DNA of 64,000 bases from Ancylobacter gelatini (GCF_022601675.1 NZ_JAKVIL010000005.1:62001-126000); one strand, 5' to 3'. Numbered from the stretch's first letter, positions 36,509-45,229 are shown. Notes: generated by a model from the sequence alone, not told the origin. Made by a program: numbers and translations.

Positions 36509-36578
36509 TCCGAGGCCCGCGAACGGAATTTGTATCCTACCCGCAGCTAGCGGCGGGCATCACCGCCAACCCGTGGAG

Positions 36579-37391
36579 TCATCGCGGTGCTTCATATCGG
36601 GCTGCAAGTGCCTCCGCTTCCCAGGCGCTGAGAAGATCATACGAAGACTCAGAGACCGGGCAAAAACCTCTGAGGAGCAAGCGCTCCCGGATTGTCGCAA
36701 GCTCCGACGCCTCTTCCACGGCCAGAAAGGCCGTGCGCAGCGCCTCTATTACCTGCCGCGGGCAGGAGCGCGACGCGACAAGAAATGGGATCGGGGCCGG
36801 TGCCGTGGTCGCGACGACGCGCAGTCCGTGGGCGGGATCGTCCGGTGCGGCGCGCATGAGGTCGAACGCATAGGAATCGAGCGGGCCGGCATCGATCGCG
36901 CCGGACAGGAGCGCTGCGACCACACCGCGCGGCGTGTGCAGCGGACCGATGCTTTCCGCATAGAGCGCAGGCCGGCTCAAAGAGCGATAGCCGAGCAGAT
37001 GATGGCGCGGGGCATTGAAGCCGGACTGCGATTCCTCCAGCGTGTAGCCGATGCGATGGCCGAACGTATCCTCCAGCGTCCGAAAGGGACTGTCGGCTCG
37101 CACGACGATATCGGTCATGTAGCGCGGGGCGCCGTCATAACGCGCCGGCGCCGGCACGGGGCAGACGATCGGCGCCGGCTTCGGATCGGCCCGCAACCAG
37201 GGTCGGCCGCACATGAACGCGGCCCCCAGATCGGAGCGCGTCCAGAGCGCCGTCATCGGCAGGCTCGTGGGATGCTGGATCGTCTCCAGATCGACGCCGC
37301 TCTTCCGAGCGACCCAGGCAAAAAGCTCGGTCCATGCGGCCGAGGCATCGGCAGTTACCGCATACATGCGGGCATTGGCCACCCAGCTCAT
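36579..37391 (-). CDS. PhnD-like substrate-binding fold protein without a signal peptide
   Basis: This 270-residue protein has the two-lobe PhnD/SsuA type pattern: SDLGAAFMCGRPW, then DIVVRADSPFRTLEDTFGHRIGYT, and SGAIDAGPLDSYAFDLM. It starts directly with the mature-type fold (MSWVANARMYAV) and has no signal sequence, so it should be cytoplasmic. Its ATG overlaps the stop of the ABC ATPase gene (ATGA, 37388-37391), making it the last gene of the transporter-lyase operon. It may be a cytoplasmic ligand-binding or enzyme-like protein of the same pathway; the role is not known. Confidence 0.75.
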   Translation of the reverse strand: MSWVANARMYAVTADASAAWTELFAWVARKSGVDLETIQHPTSLPMTALWTRSDLGAAFMCGRPWLRADPKPAPIVCPVPAPARYDGAPRYMTDIVVRADSPFRTLEDTFGHRIGYTLEESQSGFNAPRHHLLGYRSLSRPALYAESIGPLHTPRGVVAALLSGAIDAGPLDSYAFDLMRAAPDDPAHGLRVVATTAPAPIPFLVASRSCPRQVIEALRTAFLAVEEASELATIRERLLLRGFCPVSESSYDLLSAWEAEALAARYEAPR

Positions 37392-38332
37392 GCCGCGGCA
37401 TCCGCTCCGTCGAGAATGGCGTCGCGGGTGACATGACCGAGGACGGCGCCGTCGGCACCGCGCACGTTCACGCTGCGCGCACCGGAGCCGATCAGGCGCG
37501 CCAGCGCTTCGCGCACCGAAGCGCCGCTGGCGATCGTCGGCGCATCCGCGACGGAACCAGGTCGCATCAGCGCATCGACGCCGCGCAGGCTCAGGCGCTT
37601 GAGCGCGCGGTCCGGGCCCACGAAGGCCTCGACGAAGGCATCCGCGGGCGCTGCGAGGATCTCGTCCGGCGTGGCGTATTGGATGAGCCGCCCCTCGCGC
37701 ATGATGGCGACGCGGTCGCCCATCTTCATCGCCTCGTCGAGATCATGCGTGACCATGACGATGGTCTTGCGCACGCGTTTGAGGATTTCCTTGAATTCGT
37801 CCTGTAGCCGCTCGCGCGCGATCGGGTCGATCGCACCGAAGGGCTCGTCCATCAACATGACCGGCGGGTCGGCGGCCAAAGCGCGCGCCACGCCGACACG
37901 CTGGCGCTGTCCGCCTGAAAGGCGATGCGGCATCACGCTTCGGAAGCGCTCCGGCTCGAGCCCGACCAGTGCCAGGAGTTCGTCGATGCGCTTCTCGATC
38001 TTCGCCCGCGACCAGCCCAGCAGGTGCGGCACCGTGCCGATGTTCTCCGCCACCGTCATGTGCGGGAACAGGCCGATCTGCTGGATGACATAGCCGATGC
38101 GGCGCCGCAGCGTCACGGGGTCGAGCCCGGTGACGTCCTGCCCCTCGATGAAGATGCGGCCCGCGCTGGGCTCGACCATGCGGTTGATCATCCGCATCGT
38201 GGTTGTCTTGCCGCAGCCCGAAGGGCCGATGAGCGCGGTCGTCGTTCCCTCCGGCATCTCGATGGTCACATCGTCCACCGAGGGCTTGCCGACGGCGCCG
38301 AAACGCTTGGTAATGCCTTCCAGTCTGATCAC
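37388..38332 (-). CDS. OpuC/ProV-type quaternary-ammonium ABC transporter ATPase with CBS-like C-terminus
   Basis: This 314-residue ATPase has GPSGCGKTT (Walker A), LSGGQRQRVGVARAL and VMLMDEPFGAIDP, with the Q-loop in YVIQQIGLFPHMT typical of the glycine betaine/choline class. The last ~65 residues are a CBS-like regulatory segment (VREALARLIGSGARSVNVRG). It energises the two permeases encoded just upstream in the operon and overlaps both neighbours by ATGA. The substrate is predicted from the linked lyase (see findings), not from this protein. Confidence 0.92.
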   Translation of the reverse strand: MIRLEGITKRFGAVGKPSVDDVTIEMPEGTTTALIGPSGCGKTTTMRMINRMVEPSAGRIFIEGQDVTGLDPVTLRRRIGYVIQQIGLFPHMTVAENIGTVPHLLGWSRAKIEKRIDELLALVGLEPERFRSVMPHRLSGGQRQRVGVARALAADPPVMLMDEPFGAIDPIARERLQDEFKEILKRVRKTIVMVTHDLDEAMKMGDRVAIMREGRLIQYATPDEILAAPADAFVEAFVGPDRALKRLSLRGVDALMRPGSVADAPTIASGASVREALARLIGSGARSVNVRGADGAVLGHVTRDAILDGADAAA

Positions 38333-38988
38333 CGCGTATCGCCTCCCTCGCGCACGTTCCTGAGCAGGCGCCGCTCCGCAAAACCGAGCAGGATCTCGAC
38401 GCCCATCGCCAGGATGGCGATCGGCACCGCGCCCGCGAGCAGGCGCTGCTGGTCCATGACCGCGATCCCCGACGTGATGAAATCTCCGAGGCCGCCGCCG
38501 CCGATGAAGGAGGCAAGTGTCGCCCCCGATATCACCTGGATGGCCGCCGTCCGCATGCCCGCGAAGATCGCCGGGGCGGCCAGCGGAATCTGGATCTTGC
38601 GCAGGATCTGACCGCGCGTCATGCCCATGCCCGCAGCCGCGTCGACGAGATCGGCATCCACTTCCCGAAGGCCGATATAGGTGTTGAGCAGGATCGGCGG
38701 CAGCGCCAGCACCACCAGCGCCACGACGGACGGCACGAGGCCAATGCCGAGCAGCGGCAGGGCTGCGGCGAGGATCGCAAGGCTTGGGATGGTGCGGAGC
38801 ATGTTGATGATATTGATGACGAATGCGGCCAGCCGCTCACTCCCCAGAACGGAGATGGCGAGCGGAATGCCGATCGCCAACCCGAGACCGAGCGACCAGA
38901 TGCTCATCTCCGCATGCTGGATCAACGCTGTCCGCATCAAGTCCCAATGGGCGGCGACCCAGGAGAAGGTTCCGGCGATCAGCGACAT
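38329..38988 (-). CDS. OpuC-type ABC transporter permease (second)
   Basis: This 219-residue inner-membrane permease has about five helices. Its EAA-type loop runs through VDADLVDAAAGMGMTRGQIL and the following RKIQIPLAAPAIFAGMR, as in OpuCB/OpuCD and YehY. It overlaps the ATPase start by four bases and follows the first permease by one base. The two permeases likely form the transmembrane heterodimer. Confidence 0.9.
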   Translation of the reverse strand: MSLIAGTFSWVAAHWDLMRTALIQHAEMSIWSLGLGLAIGIPLAISVLGSERLAAFVINIINMLRTIPSLAILAAALPLLGIGLVPSVVALVVLALPPILLNTYIGLREVDADLVDAAAGMGMTRGQILRKIQIPLAAPAIFAGMRTAAIQVISGATLASFIGGGGLGDFITSGIAVMDQQRLLAGAVPIAILAMGVEILLGFAERRLLRNVREGGDTR

Positions 38989-38989
38989 C

Positions 38990-39616
38990 TCAGCCCACCC
39001 GTCCAGGACGCAGGCGCCGCTCGAGGCGCGTCAGGGCGAAATCGGCACTGACCGCCATGGCAGAGGCGAGCAGACCGCCGGTCAGGATCTTCTCGGGATA
39101 GCGCTGGTCGATGCCGGCGAAGATGATCGTGCCGAGCCCGCCGGCATTGATATAGGCCGCGACCGTCGCGATGCCGATGACGGTGATGGTGGCGATGCGG
39201 ACACCGGAGACGATGAGCGGCATCGCCAGCGGCAATTCGATCCTCAGCAGGCGCCGCCATGGATCGTAGCCCATGCCCGTCGCCGCATCGAGCACCTCGG
39301 GCGGCACCGACCTGATGCCGAGCGCCACGTTGCGTACGAGGGCCAGCAGACAATACGACACAAGCCCGACGATCGCCGGCTTGAATCCGAGCCCGAGGAA
39401 GGGGATGAGCAGCGCGAACAGCGCCAGGCTCGGAATCACGAAGATGGCGCCGGTCAGAAAGACCACGACGGCATAGACCGCCGGCCGGCGCGCGCTGTAG
39501 ACGCCCAGAACCAGCGATATGGCCAGCGCGATCGCTACCGAGACGAGGACGAGCGTTACATGCTCCAGTAGCGCCTGGGCGATCTCGGGCAGATGTGTGG
39601 GGACCCAGCGCAGCAT
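38990..39616 (-). CDS. OpuC-type ABC transporter permease (first)
   Basis: This 208-residue permease starts with an extracytoplasmic segment and TM helix (HVTLVLVSVAIALAISLVLG) and has the EAA-like loop PPEVLDAATGMGYDPWRRLL followed by RIELPLAMPLIVSGVR. The ATG at 39616 overlaps the lyase stop (TGATG) with GAGGAG upstream, so translation is coupled to the lyase. This direct coupling of an ammonia-lyase-type enzyme to a betaine-type importer is the main functional clue for the operon. Confidence 0.9.
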   Translation of the reverse strand: MLRWVPTHLPEIAQALLEHVTLVLVSVAIALAISLVLGVYSARRPAVYAVVVFLTGAIFVIPSLALFALLIPFLGLGFKPAIVGLVSYCLLALVRNVALGIRSVPPEVLDAATGMGYDPWRRLLRIELPLAMPLIVSGVRIATITVIGIATVAAYINAGGLGTIIFAGIDQRYPEKILTGGLLASAMAVSADFALTRLERRLRPGRVG

Positions 39617-41145
39617 CACGTCGTCTCCTCGCCGATCCCGTCAAGGACATCAAACACACCGGCCGCGATCATCGCGTCCAGCGCTTCGATATCGGGCGTC
39701 GCAGGCCTGTCCTCGGTCAGCATCGCGACAGCGCTCCGCACGGCGGCCTGAATGCCGGCCGTGCCACGGCCGAGTGCGATGCCATCCCGAAGATCGACGG
39801 CCTGAGCGGCGACCATCAGTTCCACGGCGATCAGCAGCCGCAGCCGGGCGACGATATCGGCGGTCTTCTCCACCACCGCCGTCGCCATGGTGGCATAGTC
39901 CTCGACGCGGTCGGCGACGGGCAGGATGAAAACGGGCATCGGATTGGCCCGGTGCTGGATCTCCGCGACCAGCGCCGCGACCGTCTTCTGCACCGTGGCA
40001 TAACCGTTGCTGCCGTTCTGGATCGGGCTGAGAAAGCGCGGAAGATCGCTGGAGGCCGGCGACATCAGTTTCATGACCCTCTCGCCGACCATGGCCGCGA
40101 CCCGGGCGAGGGCAAGGCCAAGCATCTCGAGGACGAGGGTCAGATGGGTGGTGTCGAAATTGGCGTTCGGCAGGGAGCGCCCCTCGGCGAAGATCGCCGG
40201 GTTGTCGTCGCTGCTGTTGATCTCGGCCTCGACGATATCGCGGGCGGAATCCAGCGCGGCAACCGCCGCCCCCATGACGGGCGCTATGCAGCGGAAACTC
40301 AACGGATCCTGCAGGCGGCGGGCCGCGCCTGGCTGGATGAGGGCGCCGCCCTCGAACAGGGCGCGCATTGCGGCCGCCACCACCCCCTGGCCCTGCAGGG
40401 GCCGCAGAGCCAGCGCGGCTTCCGACAGCGGATCCAGCGAGCAGCGATAGGCTTCGAAGGAGAGGGCGCCGGCCGCGACAGCGGCCGAAAGCACCCGCCG
40501 TGCATCGGCGACGCAGAGCACCGCAAGACCGACCGACGCGGCATTGGAGGACACCAGCGCGAGGCCGTCCTTGCCGACGAGACGGAGGGGGGACAGACCC
40601 GCGCGTTCCAGAGCTAGGGCCCCCGGTACGATTTCCCCTTCCATGGACGCGAAACCCCGCCCGATCAGGACAGCTGCGATCGCCGCCAGCGGCGCGAGGT
40701 CACCTTCCCCGATCGAGCCCGTCATCGGTACGACCGGTTGCACGTCGCGTTCGATCAGCCCGGCAAGACCGTGCGCTGTCGCGAGACTCGCGCCGGAATA
40801 GCCCCGGGCGAGCCGGGCGGCCCGCGTCGTCATGATGGCGCGTACCTCCCGGCGCGAACCGGCCCGGCCGACGCCGACGCAACGCGCCAATGGCACGCGC
40901 ATCTGCACGTCGTCATCCGCCCGCAACGCCGTATCGACGGCGGCGCCTAGCCCGGTCGTAACGCCGTAGATGCGTTCGCCCGCGGCGCTGAGCAGGGCAA
41001 GCGCGCTTGCCGAGGCCTCGATACCGGCCTCAGTTGCTTTGGAGAACGCGATAGTGCGCTGACCATCGGCAACGGCGACGATATCGCCGATGGTGAGGCG
41101 GGCTATCCCGAGCGTGACGATGGGCTTCATGGCGACGGTCCGCAT
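39616..41145 (-). CDS. Aromatic amino acid lyase-fold enzyme lacking the MIO triad; candidate ergothionase
   Basis: This 509-residue protein has the histidine/phenylalanine ammonia-lyase fold: YGVTTGLG (catalytic Tyr loop), QDPLSFRCIAPVMG, EAEINSSDDNPAIF and MPVADR-like C-terminal motifs (ILPVADRVEDY). The loop that normally reads GSVGASGDLAPLA reads GSIGEGDLAPLA: the Ala-Ser-Gly that forms the MIO cofactor is replaced by a shorter Glu-Gly. The usual NGT motif is SSN. It cannot work like HutH. Ergothionase, which eliminates trimethylamine from ergothioneine, is a known MIO-independent member of this superfamily. Linkage to an OpuC-type importer supports ergothioneine or a related trimethylammonium substrate. 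An internal ATG at 41130 is a possible start. Confidence 0.82.
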   Translation of the reverse strand: MRTVAMKPIVTLGIARLTIGDIVAVADGQRTIAFSKATEAGIEASASALALLSAAGERIYGVTTGLGAAVDTALRADDDVQMRVPLARCVGVGRAGSRREVRAIMTTRAARLARGYSGASLATAHGLAGLIERDVQPVVPMTGSIGEGDLAPLAAIAAVLIGRGFASMEGEIVPGALALERAGLSPLRLVGKDGLALVSSNAASVGLAVLCVADARRVLSAAVAAGALSFEAYRCSLDPLSEAALALRPLQGQGVVAAAMRALFEGGALIQPGAARRLQDPLSFRCIAPVMGAAVAALDSARDIVEAEINSSDDNPAIFAEGRSLPNANFDTTHLTLVLEMLGLALARVAAMVGERVMKLMSPASSDLPRFLSPIQNGSNGYATVQKTVAALVAEIQHRANPMPVFILPVADRVEDYATMATAVVEKTADIVARLRLLIAVELMVAAQAVDLRDGIALGRGTAGIQAAVRSAVAMLTEDRPATPDIEALDAMIAAGVFDVLDGIGEETT

Positions 41146-41158
41146 GACGCTCTGGTGC

Positions 41159-42040
41159 TTACTTGATCACGCCCTTTTCCTTAAGAAACGCCATGGCGAC
41201 GTCCTTCGGCTCCTCGCGGTCCTTTTCGACGCGCGCGTTGAGCTGGCGCATCGTGTCGTTGTCCAGCAGCGGGGAGAGCGCGTCGAGCGTTGCGGCGATC
41301 TTCGGATTGGCCGCAAGCGTATCCTGCCTGATGACGGGCGCGACGTAGTAGGGCGGGAACAGGTGCTTGTCGTCCTCGAGAGCGACCAGATTGCCGTCGG
41401 CGATCTGCCAATCGGTCGCGAAGCCGTTCGCCACGTCGATCTGCTCGGCGGCGAGCGCATCATAGCGCAGACCAAGCTTGGCGAATTGCTTGAACTCCTT
41501 GAACACCGCACCATAGGTGGCCTTGAGGCCGGGCAGCCCATCCGCCCGATCGCTGAACTCGGGCCCGGCGCCCAGGACCAGCGTGGGAGCGGCCTTGCCG
41601 AGGTCGCTCAGCGTCTTGAGGTTATGAGCCGCCGCCGTTTCCGGCCGGACCAGCAGAGCGTAGCCGTTATTGATCGCATCAGGCTTCAGCCATGTGACCT
41701 TGAAGTTACTCTCATAGAAGTCCTTGACCTCCTTGTAGACGGCATCCGGATCGCTCTGGACCTTGCCCTTCACGACAGAGATCAGCGCGGTGCCGGTATA
41801 TTCCGGGTAGAGGTCGATCTCGCCAGTGGTCAGCGCCTGATGGGCGATGAGCGTTCCACCGAGATTGATCTTTCGCACCACCTTGAGGCCGGCATTCTCA
41901 AGCGCTGCCGCGTAGATTTCGGCGAGCACATATTGTTCGGTGAAGTTCTTGCTGCCGACCTTGACCGTCTGCGCAACAGCCGGGCTGGCGAGACCAGCGA
42001 GAACAACGGCGCCGGCCAGCGCCTTGAAAACCTTGAACAT
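41159..42040 (-). CDS. OpuCC/OsmX-type periplasmic substrate-binding protein
   Basis: This 293-residue exported protein has signal peptide KALAGAVVLAGLASPAVAQ and the family pattern VGSKNFTEQYVLAEIYA near the N-terminus, then GEIDLYPEYTGTAL. The Tyr- and Trp-containing loops resemble quaternary-ammonium binding proteins of the OpuC/YehZ/EgtU group. Ergothioneine importers known from other bacteria (EgtUV) use this same binding-protein class, fused there to the permease. The ATG at 42040 has GAGGGG upstream. It precedes the lyase gene by 13 nt. Confidence 0.9.
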   Translation of the reverse strand: MFKVFKALAGAVVLAGLASPAVAQTVKVGSKNFTEQYVLAEIYAAALENAGLKVVRKINLGGTLIAHQALTTGEIDLYPEYTGTALISVVKGKVQSDPDAVYKEVKDFYESNFKVTWLKPDAINNGYALLVRPETAAAHNLKTLSDLGKAAPTLVLGAGPEFSDRADGLPGLKATYGAVFKEFKQFAKLGLRYDALAAEQIDVANGFATDWQIADGNLVALEDDKHLFPPYYVAPVIRQDTLAANPKIAATLDALSPLLDNDTMRQLNARVEKDREEPKDVAMAFLKEKGVIK

Positions 42041-42087
42041 GGTTGTACCCCTCTGGTTTTTGGATTCGTAGGGTTGACGGTATTCGC

Positions 42088-43092
42088 TCAGGCGTATCTC
42101 AGGCGTTGTCCGATGTTCAGCGCCCTTGCCTTCTCCAGCATGGCGTGCCCCAACGCGATGTCCGACGATGACAGGCCGCGATGCCAGAACAGGTTTGTTT
42201 CATTGTCATCGGTGCGTCCGGGCTTCAGCCCGGCGACGATCTGCCCGAGTTCGGCGTGGAGCGTCTCCAATGTCACCTTGCCCTCGTCGACATGTCGGCG
42301 AAGCGCGCCGAAGGGGCGGCCCGGTTGGCACTGTCCCCAGTCGTCGACGACAACCTTATCCATGATGTCTGTGAGATCGATCTCCAGTGCGCTCATCGTG
42401 CCGTAAGGAACCACGAAGGCCCCCTTCTTCACCCAGCTGGTCTTGAACAGCGGCGTCGGTTCGGGCAGGCGGCTCGCCTCCACCATGATGTCGGCGCCCT
42501 TTAGGCAATCTTCCCAGTTGTCCGTCACGATGATCTTCTTGCCGAGGTCCTGTTCCAGCCGTGCGGCAAAGGCTTCGCGGCTCTCGGGGCGGCGCGAATG
42601 GACACGGATCTCGTCGAAGTCGAACAGATGATCCAGCAGCCGCACGTTCCAGTAAGACGTGCCGCGTGCGCCGACATGGCCCAGGATTTTGCTGTCCTTG
42701 CGCGCCAGATGCTTGGCGCCGAGCGCGGTGACCGCGCCGGTGCGCATGTCCGTGATCGCCGTCGCGTCGATGATGGCCTGTGGCATGCCGGTCCGCGGGT
42801 TGAACAGGTTCAACACCGCCATTTCGGAGGGTAGGCCCACCTTGTAGTTGTCGACGAAATCACCGACCACCTTCACGCCGGCGCAGTCGAGTGGCTTCAC
42901 ATAGCCGCGCAGGACGTTGAAATGGCCCTTGTCGGAGCTCTCGGGAACCAGGTGAACCCTGGGTTCGATCACCGTTTCGCCTCGCCCTTGGGCGGCCAGC
43001 GCACCGGACACGGCGTCAAGGATCTCGTCGTTGGTCAGTTCCAATGCCTTGGTATCCAGGGCATTGATGTAGTCGATCCAGATTTCCTGCAT
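42088..43092 (-). CDS. Ornithine cyclodeaminase/mu-crystallin family protein
   Basis: This 334-residue Rossmann-fold protein has the family N-terminal substrate lid (EPRVHLVPESSDKGHFNVLRG in part) and VKVVGDF. It also has the DATAITDMRTGAVTALGAKHL helix, then a dinucleotide fold GHVGARGTS. The classic ornithine cyclodeaminase catalytic Asp region is not clearly kept. Relatives include alanine dehydrogenase, ketimine reductase and opine-type enzymes, so the reaction is open. The ATG at 43092 has AGGAAGA upstream, and it is the first gene of the seven-gene minus-strand operon, 47 nt before the binding protein. Confidence 0.82.
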   Translation of the reverse strand: MQEIWIDYINALDTKALELTNDEILDAVSGALAAQGRGETVIEPRVHLVPESSDKGHFNVLRGYVKPLDCAGVKVVGDFVDNYKVGLPSEMAVLNLFNPRTGMPQAIIDATAITDMRTGAVTALGAKHLARKDSKILGHVGARGTSYWNVRLLDHLFDFDEIRVHSRRPESREAFAARLEQDLGKKIIVTDNWEDCLKGADIMVEASRLPEPTPLFKTSWVKKGAFVVPYGTMSALEIDLTDIMDKVVVDDWGQCQPGRPFGALRRHVDEGKVTLETLHAELGQIVAGLKPGRTDDNETNLFWHRGLSSSDIALGHAMLEKARALNIGQRLRYA

Positions 43093-43431
43093 TTTTGTCT
43101 TCCTGGATTTCAATGCGAACGAAGGTTGCGCCCGTTGCTTTGTCGGGCGGGTCGTCCGGCAGGGAGAACGGCATACGCTTCGCGCAACCGGGCACTGCCG
43201 ACGAAGCCGGGGTCGGATACCACGCTGATATTGACGGATCCCCCCGGTCAGGAGGCGTCGTCGGCCAGCCTCCCGTCGCGCAGCCGAGCGGCTGCCTCGC
43301 GGGCAGTTCTGATACGCACCGGTTCCCCGGAAGATCTTCTTATAGGAGCAGCCAAACATAGCTTCCGACGGCTGAGAAGGCCCCTATGACCCTATTTCAG
43401 GGTGTACATATTTTGGGATATGCTAGAATCT

Positions 43432-43458
43432 TCATATTGGCATATGATGTTTAACATC
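43432..43458. promoter_or_regulatory. Two adjoining palindromes in the operon-LysR divergent region
   Basis: TCATAT-TGGC-ATATGA (43432-43447) overlaps GATGTT-T-AACATC (43446-43458), within an AT-rich patch (43390-43500) between the transporter-lyase operon and the divergent LysR-type gene. These are candidate regulator sites. The rest of the ~740-nt gap 43093-43833 is GC-rich with several short open frames but nothing recognisable. Confidence 0.5.
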
Positions 43459-43833
43459 TTGAACTGGGTCTTCATGAATCTTCAAATATCATCTGATACT
43501 TAGCGGACGTCTCCAAACGTCGTGACCTCACCCGTGCTGATGTCGGGTGTCGAAATCAGGTCCGCGGCACGCCAGCGATTTCCGCTGTTTGCGACGGGGC
43601 GAAGAGGCCCTCCGGTTCAGCGGACGGAGCAGCGCGTCAAGCGCCTCTGCCGCAATTGCTATGGTGAACCGATGAGATTCTCGGCCAACTCCAAGATAGG
43701 TTGGCAGCTCCCGATCTACTGCTTGAACTATCGCGCGTGCCCAACCATCCGCTGAACGGTGCGCGTTTCCGTGTTCTCTTGTTCTCGTTGAGGTTGGCAA
43801 TTCTTGGCAACATAGGCGCTGACAGGTCTCGAA

Positions 43834-45024
43834 ATGGATACCTCGACCCTTCTGATCGTCCATCGGGTGATGAGCGAACGGAGCATCCGGGGCACGGCCC
43901 GGGTAATGAGGAAGCCGGTTTCAAGTATTGCCGCCGCGATCGATCGACTGGAAAGCCAGATCTCTGTGCCACTTGTGCAGAAAGCTGGGACGAGCGTTGT
44001 CCTGACCCTTGAGGCCGAGAGACTTTCTCCTGTCATCAAGCAGCTCGCCGAGCATGTCCAGGATATCATGGCCATCGGCAACCGTAGCAGGCAGGACGTC
44101 TCGCTGAGCCTCAGCGCTTTAGCCCGCCTTGCACATGTCGCCGAAACCGGCAGCATCCGCGGGGCAGCCAAGTCGCTCGGGTTGGGCCAACCCCAGCTTG
44201 CCCGCCAGATCGCACATGTTGAAGCGACGCTCGGCTGTCGCCTGTTCAATCGCCGGGTGGATGGCTCGACGACGACAGAGGCGGGAAAGCGGCTGGTAAG
44301 GTCGACCCGTGCCATCGAGGCGATCTGGAACGAACTGGCTCATGCGGCGGCCGGCCGCTCCCGCCGAAGTGCCGCGACCATCCGGCTCGGCTCGATCAGT
44401 CCAATAGGCCATGACAGCTTTGTTGCCACGCTGCTCGCCTCGCTCGTCGCGGCCTGGATGAACGACAAGCCCCGCCAACCCCTGTTGGTGGCCAATACGA
44501 CCACCGAAGGACTCATCGCCGGCCTGAAGAGCGGCACCTACGATGCGGTGCTCCTGAACAGCGTCACCGTCCCAAGGGATTTCGACGGTTATCTGATCGC
44601 ACGATCGCCGTTGTCGCTTGTCGGTCAGTCGCACGTTATCAAACCGGGCGAAGGGCGGGATGCCTTGGCCAGGATCGTGCTTGGCTCTCCTATCGCCGTC
44701 CCAAGCCCGAGGAGTGGGCTACGTCAGATCATCAATCGCCTGCTGGCGGATACGCTCACGGAGGGCGAGATGGACAGGCTGAAGGTGATCGAGCTCGATT
44801 CGATGCCCGTCGTCCTCAATCTGGTCCTGCACCACGGTGCCGTTTCGGTGCTGCCGTCGGAATCGGTAGCCCGGATGAGCAGCGACCTGCGCCAGATCCC
44901 ACTGCCCTCAGAACTAGCCCTGCCATATTGGCTTGTCTGCCGGAAGAATGAGAGCGGACGCCAGACCGCCAACGCCCTGCTGACCGTGCTTGCGGGTTTG
45001 GGTTATGGCGACGACGCGACGTAG
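43834..45024 (+). CDS. LysR-type regulator with two tandem N-terminal winged HTH domains
   Basis: This 396-residue protein has two LysR-type HTH units in a row. Residues ~1-80 contain HRVMSERSIRGTARVMRKPV and the helix AAIDRLESQISVPLVQ. Residues ~90-170 contain LAHVAETGSIRGAAKSLGLG, then QIAHVEATLGCRLFNRR. The co-inducer domain follows (TIRLGSISPIGHDSF onward). Standard LysR proteins are ~300 residues with one HTH. It is divergent from the transporter-lyase operon and is its likely regulator. The first HTH is more diverged, and either could be the DNA-contacting one. Confidence 0.85.
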   Translation: MDTSTLLIVHRVMSERSIRGTARVMRKPVSSIAAAIDRLESQISVPLVQKAGTSVVLTLEAERLSPVIKQLAEHVQDIMAIGNRSRQDVSLSLSALARLAHVAETGSIRGAAKSLGLGQPQLARQIAHVEATLGCRLFNRRVDGSTTTEAGKRLVRSTRAIEAIWNELAHAAAGRSRRSAATIRLGSISPIGHDSFVATLLASLVAAWMNDKPRQPLLVANTTTEGLIAGLKSGTYDAVLLNSVTVPRDFDGYLIARSPLSLVGQSHVIKPGEGRDALARIVLGSPIAVPSPRSGLRQIINRLLADTLTEGEMDRLKVIELDSMPVVLNLVLHHGAVSVLPSESVARMSSDLRQIPLPSELALPYWLVCRKNESGRQTANALLTVLAGLGYGDDAT

Positions 45025-45229
45025 CGCCTGAGCGTACGGCGGCGCGATCGGACTGTGAGTCCCGACAGCCCAGCGCGCCGCCCCGATGGTTCGGAAAAAA
45101 CGATTAGCGCGATCTTCCATTGCTGCAGAAGGCTTCGCCCGCTGCAGGTTTGTGGGTAGCTGGATAAGTCATCCAACGGGACTGGGGAGAGAAATGCAAC
45201 GGAGCGGAAATACAATGTAACCGTTGTCT

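Noticed and set aside
36579-39616. Phosphonate (phn) transporter because of the PhnD-like protein
   Set aside because: The ATPase, permeases and exported binding protein are all of the OpuC/glycine-betaine class, and the PhnD-like protein has no signal peptide.
39616-41145. Annotation of the lyase as histidine ammonia-lyase (hutH)
   Set aside because: The MIO-forming Ala-Ser-Gly is absent, the NGT motif is changed, and no hutU/hutI/hutG genes are linked.
43528-43863. Minus-strand 111-codon open frame in the gap before the LysR gene
   Set aside because: No ribosome site, no recognisable motif, and composition typical of random high-GC frames.
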